A stretch of 64,000 nt of DNA, from NCBI GenBank assembly GCA_021234155.1, contig JAJEKV010000001.1, forward strand, positions 27,733,768-27,797,767. The letters run 5' to 3'. The stretch is from Isoetes taiwanensis (lineage: Eukaryota; Streptophyta; Lycopodiopsida; Isoetales; Isoetaceae). The notes under the pieces are model-generated. The model did not search any database, was not told where the DNA came from, and saw only the letters and a program-made list of their open reading frames with translations. The first letter of the stretch is position 1. Every line of letters starts with the position of its first letter. This document shows positions 46,477-58,640 of the stretch, in pieces. Both the position numbers and the translations under genes were made by a program.

Positions 46477-49368
46477 ATGCAGAATCCTGAAGAATATTTG
46501 ATAGGATGCTTCGGGCGTACATTGGTCCCTCATCCAGAACAAATGAAGGCAGCGGAAGAATCTTTAAGAATAGCTGCCAATCAACCTTTGTATGGTATCG
46601 AAGTTCTTAAGCTTTTATCCGTGCCATCCCTTGACGAGTCCATCAGGCAGGCTGCTGCAGTTAACTTCAAGAACCACATTAAATACAGATGGTCGCCTTC
46701 AGAGCCGGATTTGGTGCCTGGTATTCAGGATTCAGAAAAAGATCAGATCAAGCAGTATATATTACCCCTTATGATTGAGTCCCCTCCTAAGGTTCAGAGC
46801 CAACTTAGCGAGGCCTTAACTATCATAAGTGGCTTTGACTTTCCCAGGAAATGGGAAACACTTTTGCCTAATATTGTTGCAAATTTGAAGTCTGCCACTG
46901 GGTATGATAAGATCAATGGAATGTTACGGACTGTGGATTCAATTTTCAAGAAATTTAGGTATGAATACAGGAGTAACGATTTGCTACTTGACTTGAAATA
47001 TTGTCTGGATAATTTTGCTGCCCCTTTGTTGGAGAGATTTTTAGCAACAGGTCATCAAATCAGATCCACAAACGATCCTGCTACTTTGAGACTTTTATTT
47101 GAGGCCCAACAGCTTTGCTGTGAGATATTTTATTCTCTTAATTTCCAAGATCTGCCAGAGTTTTTTGAGGACCACATGAAGGAATGGATGGATGAATTTC
47201 ATTATTATCTCAGGTACTTTAATCCGTCCCTGGATGAGAAAAATCCTGAACAGGAAGGCATAGTAGACCAGGTGAAAGCTGCAGTTTGTGAGAATATAAA
47301 CCTTTACATGGAAAAGAGTGAAGAAGAGTTTAAGGATTATTTGAAGGATTTCACTGCTGATGTCTGGCAGCTGCTTATGTCTGTGAAACTGACTCCAGGT
47401 CATGATAGGCTAGCAACAACATCTATCAAGTTCCTTATTACAATTAGCAAGAGTGTTCACCATTCTCTTTTCAGTGATGCTGGGGTTCTGAAGCAGATAT
47501 GTGAAAGCATTGTCATTCCTAATGTCAGGATTCGTAGTGAAGATGATGAGCTATTTGAGAGTAATCCTTTTGAATATATTAGGAAAGATATGGAAGGAAG
47601 TGATATTGATACAAGAAGACGAATGGCTTGTGAGCTTGTTAAAGGACTGCTGACTCATTACAAGGAACAAGTAACAGTTATGTTTAGAGCTTATATCCAG
47701 AGCATGCTGGAGAAATACATGTCTAATCCAGTTGAAAACTGGAGGGAGAAAGACTGTGCAATTTACCTCGTGGTTGCCCTAGCACCCAAGCAAGCTTCGG
47801 TTGGTGCCCTGGGAACAGATCTAGTCAATGTCGAGCAGTTTTACGTGGCTCAGATTGCTCCCGAGTTGCATGCTGAAAATGTTAATCTACAACCACTCCT
47901 TAAAGCTGATGCACTCAAATTTGTAACAACTTTCCGTGGTCACATTCCAAAGCCAATGGCTTTAGGCCTCATTCCTCAGCTTGTCCGGTTTCTAGTGGCA
48001 GAATCAAATGTTGTACATTCATATGCAGCAACATGCATTGAGAAGCTGCTTTTAATAAGGGATGGTAAGGAACCTCGTATTTCATCGGCAGACCTTGCTG
48101 GTTACCAGGAGATCCTGCTTTACAACCTGTTCAGTGCTTTGAGACTTCCAGAATCTCAGGAAAATCAATATGTCATGAAATGCGTCATGAGAGTGGCATC
48201 TAAAGTGGACTTGGGACAGGCATCTCCCCAGGTTCTTGATTGGCTTGTAGGTATTCTCGAAGAAGTATGCAAGAATCCCAGGAACCCTAATTTCAACCAT
48301 TATGCATTTGAGACTGTAGCTGCCATGCTGAAAAACTCTTGCGAGAGACATCCTGAACTCGTATTGGCATTTGAGAGTAAACTGTTTCCCGTTTTCCAAA
48401 CTGTTCTCGTGCAAGACATAACAGAATTCGCCCCCTATGTCTTCCAGATTCTTGCCCAACTGATTGAAATAAGAACGCCCCCAATCCCGGCTACCTACAT
48501 GCAAATATTTCCAGCATTGTTAACACCTTCTTTATGGGAGAGGTCAGCAAATGTTCCTGCGCTTGTCAGGTTGCTACAAGCTTATTTGCAAAAAGCTCCA
48601 GATCAGATTAATCAATCTCAGTGGCTGACACAAGTACTAGGGGTATTCGAAAAGCTGGTTGGATCACGAAATTCAGATTATCAAGGTATTTTTATTATAA
48701 ACACCATCATTGAGAATGTAAGCTTTCAAGTACTGAGCAAATATATGGTCCCTATTTGGGGTACCCTGTTTACTAGGCTTCAGAAGCACAGGACAGTTAG
48801 GTTTGTGAAATCTTTTGTAATTTTTGTTTCCCTGTTTGTGGTGAAAAATGGCACCACCGTTTTAATTGATTCCATCAATTCAGTCAATCCAGAACAGCCC
48901 AATCTCTTTTTGAGTATATTGGAGCATATTTGGATTCCAAACCTTTCCACAATATCGGGATCAGTTGAAACCAAGCTATGTGTTGTTGCTGCCAGTAAAG
49001 TTCTCTGTGAATCACCTATCCTGCTGGCTGAGCAAGCATTACCACTTTGGGGAAAATTACTAAACAGCATGGTCACACTGCTTGTACGACCGGAAGAGGA
49101 GAGGGCAGAAGAAAATGCTGGTGGACCTGATTTGGATGAGATAGTGGGGTATTCTGCTGTTTATACAGAGCTTTACAATGCATCAAAAAAAGAAGACGAC
49201 CCTGTGAAGGAGATTCAAGATGCAAAACAGTTTCTTTGCGTGTCTTTGAGCCATGTTTCTTCCCAGGTCCCAGGGAAGCTGCCTGTGGTTATAAAGCAAT
49301 ATGTGGACCCTTCCATCCAAGAGGGATTAGCACAACTCTGCCGCATTTATGGGACAGCAATTGTTTGA
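46477..49368 (+). CDS. CAS: CAS/CSE1 (exportin-2), importin-alpha re-exporter
   Basis: A single uninterrupted frame of 963 residues from the ATG at 46477. This start aligns with the family N-terminus (…NPEEYLIGCF…PHPEQMKAAEESL). The frame is open to an ATG 26 codons earlier at 46399, but those residues do not look conserved. The protein is a karyopherin-beta that, with Ran-GTP, returns importin-alpha from nucleus to cytoplasm. Landmarks: importin-beta N-terminal domain at about 1-75 with AAAVNFKNH at 59-67; a Cse1-type HEAT-repeat middle with NFQDLPEFFEDHMKEWM near 222; CAIYLV near 427; NVVHSYAATCIEKLLL near 510; and a C-terminal region ending RPEEER…DPVKEIQDAKQFL. Length matches plant homologues (about 970), which are also intronless. 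All parts are present and no break is seen, so it should be functional. No neighbour appears co-transcribed. Confidence 0.95.
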   Translation: MQNPEEYLIGCFGRTLVPHPEQMKAAEESLRIAANQPLYGIEVLKLLSVPSLDESIRQAAAVNFKNHIKYRWSPSEPDLVPGIQDSEKDQIKQYILPLMIESPPKVQSQLSEALTIISGFDFPRKWETLLPNIVANLKSATGYDKINGMLRTVDSIFKKFRYEYRSNDLLLDLKYCLDNFAAPLLERFLATGHQIRSTNDPATLRLLFEAQQLCCEIFYSLNFQDLPEFFEDHMKEWMDEFHYYLRYFNPSLDEKNPEQEGIVDQVKAAVCENINLYMEKSEEEFKDYLKDFTADVWQLLMSVKLTPGHDRLATTSIKFLITISKSVHHSLFSDAGVLKQICESIVIPNVRIRSEDDELFESNPFEYIRKDMEGSDIDTRRRMACELVKGLLTHYKEQVTVMFRAYIQSMLEKYMSNPVENWREKDCAIYLVVALAPKQASVGALGTDLVNVEQFYVAQIAPELHAENVNLQPLLKADALKFVTTFRGHIPKPMALGLIPQLVRFLVAESNVVHSYAATCIEKLLLIRDGKEPRISSADLAGYQEILLYNLFSALRLPESQENQYVMKCVMRVASKVDLGQASPQVLDWLVGILEEVCKNPRNPNFNHYAFETVAAMLKNSCERHPELVLAFESKLFPVFQTVLVQDITEFAPYVFQILAQLIEIRTPPIPATYMQIFPALLTPSLWERSANVPALVRLLQAYLQKAPDQINQSQWLTQVLGVFEKLVGSRNSDYQGIFIINTIIENVSFQVLSKYMVPIWGTLFTRLQKHRTVRFVKSFVIFVSLFVVKNGTTVLIDSINSVNPEQPNLFLSILEHIWIPNLSTISGSVETKLCVVAASKVLCESPILLAEQALPLWGKLLNSMVTLLVRPEEERAEENAGGPDLDEIVGYSAVYTELYNASKKEDDPVKEIQDAKQFLCVSLSHVSSQVPGKLPVVIKQYVDPSIQEGLAQLCRIYGTAIV

Positions 49369-50568
49369 TGGTAAGCAATTGTTTTTATTTGTTATTTGCT
49401 TTGCATGTGTGATAAGATTTGTCAGGGTCTTGTGTGTGTAGTAGAAACAGAGCAGACCAAGAGATTTTGCTGAAATATACTCAAGAGTTCTTATGTCCGT
49501 GTTCTCATTGTGTTCCAGGTGCCTTGAGATGGATGGAATTCTTTTTTTCCAATAATTTTGTACCTGGTCCTTCAGAGACATATCCAAAGGTTACATCGGA
49601 TAAGGGTACCAGATTCGTTCAATTCTGAAGCAGTGATTCATTTGTTGTAAGTGTATAAGCATACGAGAAACAATATCCTGAGCTGTCAACTTAGGCAGAT
49701 TAAAGCAGATTTGGTTTTTAATTAAACTTTTAGGAAATACAAATCAATAATAGTACCACAGTGTTCGTTGTTTTATGTGCAGGACCCATGTTGATTAAGG
49801 GTTTTAAGAGCTTGCCAGTATATGTTGCCACTTTTTGTGAGGCATGTCTTGGCCATAACATTTTATTGCCCAACAATGAATCCTTGTCAAGTGATTGCTT
49901 TGTCTGGCCTGTGAACTGCTATATTTAAAAAGTTATCTACTATGGACATCATCCAACTGGTAAACAATTATTGGCAAACTGGGCTCAAACTATATTTGAT
50001 ATATGATCGGTTTGACTCTTTCAAAATTCACAGTTGGTTGTGGTGGTTTAAAGAGGAATAGAGGGGGTAGCTGCTAGTGTGGGGTCAATTAATTTTATGT
50101 GGATGTTGTGGATTGTTTAGAAATTGTAGTTGCATGAATTATGTTGATAGGTAAAGAGATGTTTTGAGATGACACCCATAACTGAGCCTCTAATATTGGT
50201 AGATCTTTTTGCGTTGTTTGCAGGGGATCTGTATGTAAGGATTACAACATCACCTTCTTTTTTTGAACTCTTTTTTTACTTCTTTTTCTAACTCTTATCT
50301 TTTTGAGTTGTATTCACGAGAAAAAAGCTGTCCCAATGATGACTATGCCCTCTTCCATTCTGCCTACCACGTTTGACTCTTCCTCTAGAAGGACCAAAAT
50401 ATAGTTGTTCATTTTGCTCTTTTACTTTACACCGTAAAGCTTTCTGGTATATAATTAGTAATTACGTCACAAGGCTTCTTTTACTACTTTTTCAAAGTGG
50501 GTTGATTGTCATTAGCGCCACCTCTAGTCTGAAAGCTATTCAATAAACTTTAATTGAGGGTCTCGTTG
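49369..50568. other. 3' flank of CAS/CSE1
   Basis: Holds the 3' UTR, continuing GTAAGCAATTG directly after the stop, and AT-rich sequence without recognised features. The GTAAG directly after TGATG could be a donor site of a 3' UTR intron (inference). Confidence 0.4.
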
Positions 50569-50665
50569 ATAGATGACATTAGCCAAATTATTGTCATTTA
50601 ACTGCACTCCAATTCCTTGATAGATGACATTAAGCAAATTATTTAATTGCACTCCAATTGCTGCA
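50569..50665. repeat. Two-copy tandem repeat, about 55 bases
   Basis: TTGATAGATGACATTA followed by CAAATTATT and ACTGCACTCCAATT-like sequence occurs twice in a row. Confidence 0.7.
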
Positions 50666-53139
50666 ATTTCCATAAGTGAACCAAAGAAATTCCTCCATAT
50701 CCTTGCAATCTTCCAATTCAAGGGGATTCAATCCTATTGTTTAAATTTGGTTTTTCCGTCAAGTGAAAAACTTTTTGGATTTTTTTTTCAGGCTGGTCTT
50801 CTAAGGTTGTGGGGGTTTTTGCTGACGAAATTTTTTTCCAGTGTTCCAAAAATCGGGATGTGGCTTTTCATGATTTCGAAATTCAACTACGGAGGGCTCT
50901 CAAGCTATCAGTCCCCAATTTTTGGCCGCATGGGCACGACATGAGAGCCACGTCTTTGTCCCGCTTTAGGTAGCCTGCTGTTGATGCCAATCTGGTGTGT
51001 ATGAGCTGCAGAATCTAGATGCTCCGCTAGATGCTCCTTGGTTGCATGCAAAGCCTTAGGTCTTTCTGTAATGGCTGGGTTGCATGTATGCATGCAAGAC
51101 TCTTGAGAAGGCATACTTCAAGAAGCATACGAGGTTCCGTTGTTGCCTATGTTCTAGAGCAGAAGAAACGACCAGATTCGAACAAGCACATATGTCGTGG
51201 ATACCCCAGGTTCATTTGCTTTTGGTGTTTCTCTGTAAATTATATAAGATCTATAAATTCCTTTGTATTGGAGTATCTAGGCTTCAATCTTGCCAAATCC
51301 GTATTGCAAAGTATCTGTGACAATAAATTTCAGTCACTTTTAGGGGTTTACATGTTTTCTTTTTGGACTATGAGTCTTCAGATCTTTTTGGTCCATCCAT
51401 AGCACGCATTTTGTCACCAAAAAAATAATGACGCAGTGGCAGAGGACGAGTCTATTATATAGAACTTCATGCTAGTCAAAAAGGAATCTGCAAGAATTGC
51501 ATCTATGATGCAGTGGCATATCAACGTTCAATTTGTTTACTATTCAGTTTCCATCACCAACCAGGTGAGTAGTTTGAATCTTTTGGTCCTCCTGTCAATA
51601 CAAACAACGTATGTCTATCATATAGTCATCCACATCATTTACTAGCAGTACCCACATCATTTACTAGCACTTTTACTTCATATGAGTTTCATCGTAACTC
51701 TTCATTTGACAAGCTATGGGATAGCCAAAGATTTTTGGAATCATGCATTTCTTTGTAAACCATAAAGCATGAATGGATGAAGTTCTCAGAAAGGCCATTA
51801 GCTCTTATAAATGTGGCTATGGAATGCCAATTTATTATGGCATACCAAAATGAAAGTCTGCTTTCTTTTTTCTAGGTCAAACTCTCCACAGATCTTCTTA
51901 CAAGGGAAGTCACTCATCTTCTTCTTTCTATTCAGGTTTCTTTATTCTTTGATCAAAAAATGCTTGATGGAGGACTAACATAGGCCCTAATGATATTATC
52001 TCTGATATGCTCGGCAGAGCTTAATAATGATAACTTAGTAGGTGCCGTTATAACATAGGTAAGAGAATATTTTCTTCTCAGTAATATGGTAAATCCTAGC
52101 ATAGCTAGGTGCATTTATTTAGGTGCATGTGTTCTAAGATTGCGTCAACAATGAGCAGGTTAACATTCTCTTTCATATCCTGGCTATGATGAAATGTTTT
52201 TCATTGATCAATAACATAAGTTTGCACATTTATTCCATGCTTGAAAATACACTCATGTCCATCATTTCAAGATTACATGCTTTTGAAGAATAGTTAGAAT
52301 CACATTTTCTGCATTAAACACGATGACCTGTGCATCTAGCTCATGAAGTTTGTCGTCTAAACCACTGGTGTTGGTAGGTTCTTAAACAATTTAATTGTAC
52401 TGGGTTGGTGCTGAAGCAAAGAATTATTGTCATTTTTTGCCACATCGATCTAAGCTTTTATGGCTGCTACTTCTGATCTGCTCGATAGATCCAAATTCAC
52501 AGTCCAGATTACAATTTGTGTTTAGGTAAGTGCCTAATAATTAAGGAAGTTTGTGGTACAGTTATATTTACGCTGCCGTTGTTGTTGCGATGTGCCACCT
52601 TCTAGAGATTGTGTACCGTGAGCTCTAGAAGAGCTCTTTATTAGAAATAAGGGACATCTTAATCTCAAGGCCAGTAAAGATAAACTCCAGTACGAATTTC
52701 TGCAAATCATTAGTAACATCTCTCTACATTCCATTTGCTATTTAAATATGGAAACACACGACAAAACATCGTCAGGCATAAATCTAAGTAGTGTGTTCCT
52801 AAATTTAGGTTTTGTTCAATCTTACAAAGTTGCAGATATGTTTCAGTACTGGTGCTTATATTCCACAAAGAGAATGACATTAGTAGATTGGCAATGCAAG
52901 TGGGAGATCTGAGAAAAGGTGTTTTCATGTTTGTCTTTCTCATGCTTTTTGCAGAGTTGAATGATAGAGCATAAGATTTATGGTGATTCTTTGCAAGACA
53001 AGCTTGCACTGGTACTTGGTATATTTAAGAGGTATAAGTAATCCTCCTGGTGGTTTTCACTCATATAGTCTCCACATTACAGTTTAGAATGTATATGTTT
53101 CAACAAATACAATGGATATTGTGTCTTATGTTCTAAATT
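50666..53139. other. Intergenic; no gene recognised
   Basis: Open frames at 50908-51402 overlap on both strands but show no known motif. AT-rich throughout. Confidence 0.35.
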
Positions 53140-53600
53140 TTGTCTCTACTGTTTTTTAAATTTTGATCTCCATATTGCAGGTTAGAGCTTACATCTAAGT
53201 CCATTTTTCTACAACTGGTATGTGTCATATTCTAATTCTTTTTTTCCATGCAGGCAAACCCTTCAAGCTGTGGAAGTCTGCAATGATTTTAAACAATATT
53301 TTGGTCTCTTCCTTTTCGAGTTGTAATCATTGGTTTATTTGTTTTTTCAGTTGTCTATGCATGCATTGTTCATAGATTACAACAATTTTTGTCTCTATTG
53401 TTCTAAATTTTGATCTTCATATTGCAGGTTAAGAGCAGATTACATTTAAGTCCATTTTTCTACAACTGGTATGTGTCCGATTGAGATTTTTTTTTTCCTT
53501 GCAAGCAAACCCTCAAGCTATGGAAGTCTGCAGTGATATTGACAATTGAACAGACATTTCTCTAAACAATAATTTGGGCTCTTCCTTTTCAAGTTGTAAT
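53140..53600. repeat. Direct duplication of about 240 bases
   Basis: TTTTGATCT(C/T)CATATTGCAG, then CCATTTTTCTACAACTGG, GCAAACCCTTCAAGCT-like and GGAAGTCTGCA stretches recur in the same order in 53155-53340 and 53410-53600. The ATTGCAG and TTTCAG sites suggest duplicated intronic sequence of a plus-strand transcription unit, possibly that of the DnaJ-like remnant downstream. Confidence 0.6.
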
Positions 53601-54894
53601 GCTTGGTCTATTTGATCTTTCAGCTATTCCAATAATTTGCACGTACGTATCTGGCAGTTCCTTTGCTTTTTTTGGCGCAACCTTAGGCAGAACAAGTTCA
53701 AGAGAAGGTAAAAGCATTTCCAAGCTGTGGTACACATTTAAATCGTGCTATCAAGAGGTTCAAGCTGTACGTGTCTGATTTCTTTAATTCAGCCCTATCA
53801 CATCATGAATTTGATGCCATTTTTCCCAGATCAATTCCTGCTCTAAATTTAGGTGCTTTTTAATTTTAAAAGATGGGATATTATCATCTTTGTCAATCCC
53901 ATGACCCCCAAGTTCTTTCTCAGCCAATTCTATTCTATATTTTCATTCTAAGCGTTTACTCTTTCTACATTCTGTAAGCCATATGAATTGTTTATAGTTA
54001 CATGTAGTCACATGAGGAACTGGTGTAATCTATTTATTATGAATGTTGAAGTCGTCTTTAAACTAATACAAATAGCCTTGATATCTGGCCATCCTTTCGA
54101 ACCATACTACTTTAGATTAACGCTCTAATGGGGCATATTTTCCCTAATATTCTTGACATTTAGAAAATCCTTTCCAACCATGGTACTTTAGTTTTAAAAT
54201 CTATGCAATAGCGCTCTAATAGGGCATAATATCCATAATATAACTTACTGCTCCCTTTTATTTGTAAGAAGACTCTGGGATCGCGACTGCATTGCAATGG
54301 GACTCTGCATCATTATATTTGTACTACTATGCATCTTACTAATGACATTGCTCACAATGTTGTTTGTAATGCAGGAGGGACAGATTGCCTTGCTGAGTTA
54401 AATTTCTACAATAGACGATAAAATTTCGAAGGCAATTAGGATGCATGGCAAGCACAATTCTGATACAATGTTGTTGCAACATATAAACTGGATTTGGCTA
54501 TGTACACTATGTAATAGCTTGGATGTGTGATCCTACAAATATGCCACCATTTGGCTCTGTACACTAACAGCTCGGATGTGCGATCCTACAAACATGATAG
54601 TGCCATAAATACTTACAATGCTGGGTATGAGTAAACATCGTGCTTTTATTTTTATTGATGCCATTGAATGACATCCTATTGCCAGGTTGGCTAAGATGAT
54701 CATTGAGAGAAATCTCAAAGATTGCATTACAATATGCATTATTCATATGGATTCTTCTGCAGCTCATGGGAGGGCTTCACATGCACAAAATTTGCCTGGA
54801 ACTTGCTAAAATATAGAGATGCTCATCCATGTTTCCTCTACCATTATTTAAGATGGATATACAGATCCAATGCTCATGGATTTATGATACTAAT
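53601..54894. other. AT-rich DNA upstream of the DnaJ-like remnant
   Basis: No J domain or other coding segment could be recognised. Splice-like TTGCAG and TTTCAG sites are frequent. Confidence 0.35.
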
Positions 54895-55372
54895 GCAGGG
54901 ATACAATTGAACTGGAGCTTGCAACTAGAGCTTGCAGAAGTGTATTTGAGACAAAAGGTTATTACTGTACATCAGGTTATTACTGTACATCGGTTGGTGA
55001 CCTGTGCAGCATGCAACAGAAGTGGTATAAACTCTAACAAGCACATTCAAAGATGTAATAAATGTGGAGGAAATGGTCAGGGTGATGAGACAAAACAAAT
55101 GCCCTCTGGCAGGTGCTCGGGTGCAATTTGTGTATGTTATTGAGTAATGTATGCTCGAGATAAGTTGATAAAATAGATCTGTCATCAAATGGGTAGTGAT
55201 GATGTTCCACAATGAAATAATTTGTTTTTCCAGTTAGGTTGTCCTAGGACTTTGTTAGATCATTGTCGTGTATTTGCTTAGAAATTTTAAGCTGTCCAAG
55301 CTGTAGAGGCAAGGGTGAAAAGATTTAGCCTATGAGTATTGCTACAAGTGTTATGGTGACGGGGTGTGTTGA
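54895..55372 (+). pseudogene. DnaJ (Hsp40 type I) Cys-rich domain remnant
   Basis: A plus-strand frame reads IQLNWSLQLELAEVYLRQKV, then ITVH…RLVTCAACNRSG, NKHIQRCNKCGGNGQ. After a likely GT-AG intron (about 55121-55278) it continues ILSCPSCRGKGEKI, a TAG, and, in a nearby frame, YCYKCYGDG. These are the four CxxCxGxG motifs, in order, of the zinc-binding domain of type I J-proteins, preceded by the region after the Gly-rich linker. In plants such proteins act in the cytosol, plastids or mitochondria as Hsp70 co-chaperones. A short tandem duplication (GGTTATTACTGTACATC) inserts VITVHQ, motif 1 has Arg in place of Gly, a stop follows motif 3, and neither the J domain nor the C-terminal domain is recognised nearby. 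It is most likely a decayed copy. Confidence 0.55.
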
Positions 55373-55384
55373 CCATTCAAATAT

Positions 55385-55469
55385 CAAAGTCAACCAATCA
55401 ACAAATAGTACTAAAAAAGCATACCACGTTTTTTTTCACATGGAAAACAGTGTTCCATTTTATATTACA
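55385..55469. repeat. Repeat shared with 58208-58302 (uninterrupted site of the Helitron insertion)
   Basis: CCAATCAACAAATAGTACTA through TTCCATTTTATATTACA matches 58210-58301. At 58301 the paralogue continues TGCATTGAG, whereas here the Helitron end CTAG follows the final A, consistent with insertion between A and T. Confidence 0.65.
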
Positions 55470-55497
55470 CTAGTAATAGTGCCCAGCGTTGCTGGGC
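55470..55497 (-). mobile_element. Helitron 3' end, minus strand
   Basis: On the minus strand GCCCAGCAACGCTGGGC forms a hairpin, followed by ACTATTA and CTAG, then host T. It belongs to the same family as the ends at 23604 and 59007. The element extends to the right on the plus strand; its 5' end was not found. Confidence 0.65.
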
Positions 55498-55875
55498 ATA
55501 AGTTGGGAGCCTAAACACGTTTTGGTCGCAATGAGAAATGCATGCAGTAATAATCCAACCGTAATAAATTTTTTTCAAAGGTTTAACAATGTTTGAAAGG
55601 AACCTAGCTCCTTGATGTTAAATAATGTTGCATCAGTATCTCTGAGAGCTTTGAGTAGGATAATCTTGTGCTTGTTCATAACAATTTTGAGATCTGCTAT
55701 TTTTTTCTGTAGGTCTTGTTGGTTGATGTTCTTAACTGCTACGATGCTCTCAAATTCCATTGGCATTTACAACAAAAAGGAAAAGATGTGTGTATTTTTG
55801 TGACTTTTTTTCTTGTTGCACATAGTGTCTACACTTGGGTTGTCAAATGCTACTATGTTCCCCATATTCCATTAT
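55498..55875. other. Probable Helitron interior, no gene recognised
   Basis: No Rep/helicase coding sequence is visible, so the element is non-autonomous if it ends nearby. Open frames on both strands lack known motifs. Confidence 0.35.
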
Positions 55876-56048
55876 GCAATAAGTGTTTGGTATTTGTAGC
55901 ACTAACATTATGAATGTAACGTTGCTAAATATGCAATGCACCAAGTGTTTAGTATCTCTAGCACTAACATTGTGAAGGTAACATTGCCAAATATGCAATG
56001 CACTAAGTGTTTCGTATCTCTAGCACTAACATTGTAAAAGTAACATTT
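55876..56048. repeat. Three-unit tandem repeat, about 64-bp period
   Basis: TAGCACTAACATTGT(G/A)AA, GTAACATTGCCAAATATGC and AATGCACTAAGTGTTT recur three times with small differences. Confidence 0.75.
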
Positions 56049-58207
56049 ATAAGTTGTCAGTGTTATTGTGAGAGTGATGTAGTGCACGATTCTTTGTGCA
56101 TGGTTTTCCCAACTGTCGTAAGTTCCTATTAACATTGTGTACCTTTCAAAGTTTAATATATATTGCAGATGATACGTTTGACGTTGTGATTGCAACATTC
56201 CACATAAAATAAGGGCAGCATATTTGTTGCCCATTAAACCAAGTGCTCTCCTTACACCGTAAAAGCATCTTAAATTTGGACTTGGCAAGTCACTCAAGAA
56301 CAGAGAGCCTGTGGTATAATTCTTAAAAGGGGCCCGGATGGCAGAATGAGATAAATTATGCATGAGATTTATAGTTGGTAGTCATATGCCCAATAGATCT
56401 AGAGTTGCAGAAACAGTCCTAAAATATATAATTGATGGGAACTGCCAAGAAGAAGAGTTTGGTCCTGATGTTGTCCCTCTACAAAAACCTCACCCTATGA
56501 TTTAAGTTCCCAAGCCTGTATTATGTCTCTGCATAGGCAATCCTTCGCTATTCTATTCCTGAATTTCCATCGAAATGACCAATTAGAGAATTATTTCCAG
56601 ATTGCAAAGTACTCTTCATAATTTGGCTCTACACATCATTGCTGTTAATTCCATTTGGCCCTCCATACTATTTGGCTTGGAACTGTTTGCATCATAGAAT
56701 CAAGCTACAGATAGTAATACAATAATGTTAGCCTTGTATTCCCCACATAATGTGGTTATCAATTGGTCTAGAAAAGAAATTACCTCCTTTTATCTGATTT
56801 GCTGTGAAAAGTTTTCGACAGTGTGGTGGCAAGACCCATCAATCTGAATGTTATACAAAGGAAGAGGATCAGTTAACTTTTTACCCTAAAATCACCAACC
56901 ATAAGAGGTAAACAATTTTACCTTGGAAATGTTGCCTTATATTCTTCTTCTTTCCGATCCAATGTCATGCGAGCACCGCAAAATTTAAGCACAAACTAAA
57001 CTTTGTAATCTTTAAAAGTATTGCACAGAGCGTCTGAAAAGGAAAGCATACAATATTAACAACACGTAGTCCATCAAACAGTTTCTATTGTACATGATAA
57101 TGATCAGGGAGAACATCTGTGACTTTGCTCAAATATTTGGTAAGACAATCATTTGTTCAGTGGCATAAACATAAACGTAAACATCTATCAAATCCTAAAT
57201 TTACAGACAGCTGTGTCACATCATTTACCAACATTTCTTTGCAAGCAAAAATCATCCTTCTTATTTGCAAAAGATAAACATTATGCAAGAAAAGTAGAGA
57301 AAAGGAAAGCAGATCATCTGTTCACCTCTGGACTAAAAGAATTGAGCCTTCTGGTTTCCGGCATGTAACCTGATGCATGTCCGATGCTCCAAAAAGCAAG
57401 GGTGAAGCTCATTCCCAAAAAAAAGGTAAAGAACCCTAATCGCTAGAAAGACAAAATTGCCTTAAATATGCCGGGGGCTTTGGCATCAACCTACTTTAGG
57501 CTTTGCTAATCCACGCTAATCTATGTTTGATAGTCATGTATAGCGGTTGGATACCTAATAAATCTCCTCCAATACCCTCGCCGATATTTTTAATACAAAA
57601 AGAGTTCAAAATAGCTTACTTCATGTTGTGCAATCGGGCGAATGGTTGCATCGAGGGGCTCATAGAAATGCGTAATATTAAAACCGTCTAACTAACATGA
57701 TGCCGCCATAGTCGTTCGAGAAATACGCACGATAAATCCTACATAAAGGAGATTAGGCAGAACGAAAATACAGAAATAGCAATAACCTGTTTTGTGAAGA
57801 GCGTGAAGCAACACGACTAAAGCCCTTCACTGTGTTTTTGAGTCTATGAATGATGGCTTCCATGGATTTTGGCTCAAAAGCACGAAGATGTTAATACCTA
57901 TCTGAATCATGCCAAATTTGCAGCTCCGACCGTTGCTCGATTGGCTCCAAAGATATGTAATGTTCTTGATTGTTTGAGCAGAACCATAGAATTGTCGACC
58001 CGTTCTCTGCTCTATTCCACGACGACTCGTCCCTCTGCTGTGTTGCCGTAAGCTTCAATAGGGCAACGATGTTGCCCTTTTTTTTTTTTGTTAAATCCTC
58101 ATCGTCCAATTAGGCAATAAATCCTCGCCTTCCAATTTAGGGCTGGATCCAAGAATTACAGCAAAACATTATAATATAAGATGCATGAGTTTAAAAAAAA
58201 AAAAAAT
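56049..58207. other. Intergenic; no gene recognised
   Basis: At 57860-58050 a more GC-rich stretch is open on the plus strand without an ATG in the long frame (GCTCAAAAGCACGAAG…); it may be a first exon or leader, but no family could be named. The rest is AT-rich. Confidence 0.35.
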
Positions 58208-58640
58208 TGCGCCTAAGGCCAACCAATCAACAAATGGTACCTAAAAAGCATACAACGTTTTCTTTAGGGCCCATGGAAAACAATGTTCCATTTTGTATTA
58301 CATGCATTGAGTTAAAATATATAAATTTTTGGCCTCTCCACTTATTTGCAAATCATTTACAAACATGAAAGGGCCTTTTTTACGCTTCCCTATTACCAAG
58401 CTTCAAACTCATTTGATAGATGTCTATCCAATGTTGTAATAACACACTCTAAGTAGAAAAGTAAATTTCTGAGTTGCCCTGCTTTTGAGATAGTCCGGAA
58501 TCATTTTTTGACCTTAGCATTCCATTCCACGCTTCCACAACTTCTCAGAGCACCATCTGTGCATGACTTGGCATTATACATACTTGAGGTTCAAAATAAA
58601 CGTCTGCAATTACTGAGCCCTCAGTAGTCATTATCTCTGC

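Noticed and set aside
48082-49076. Minus-strand open frames of 140 and 98 codons within the CAS/CSE1 gene
   Set aside because: They are antisense shadows of a conserved coding sequence.
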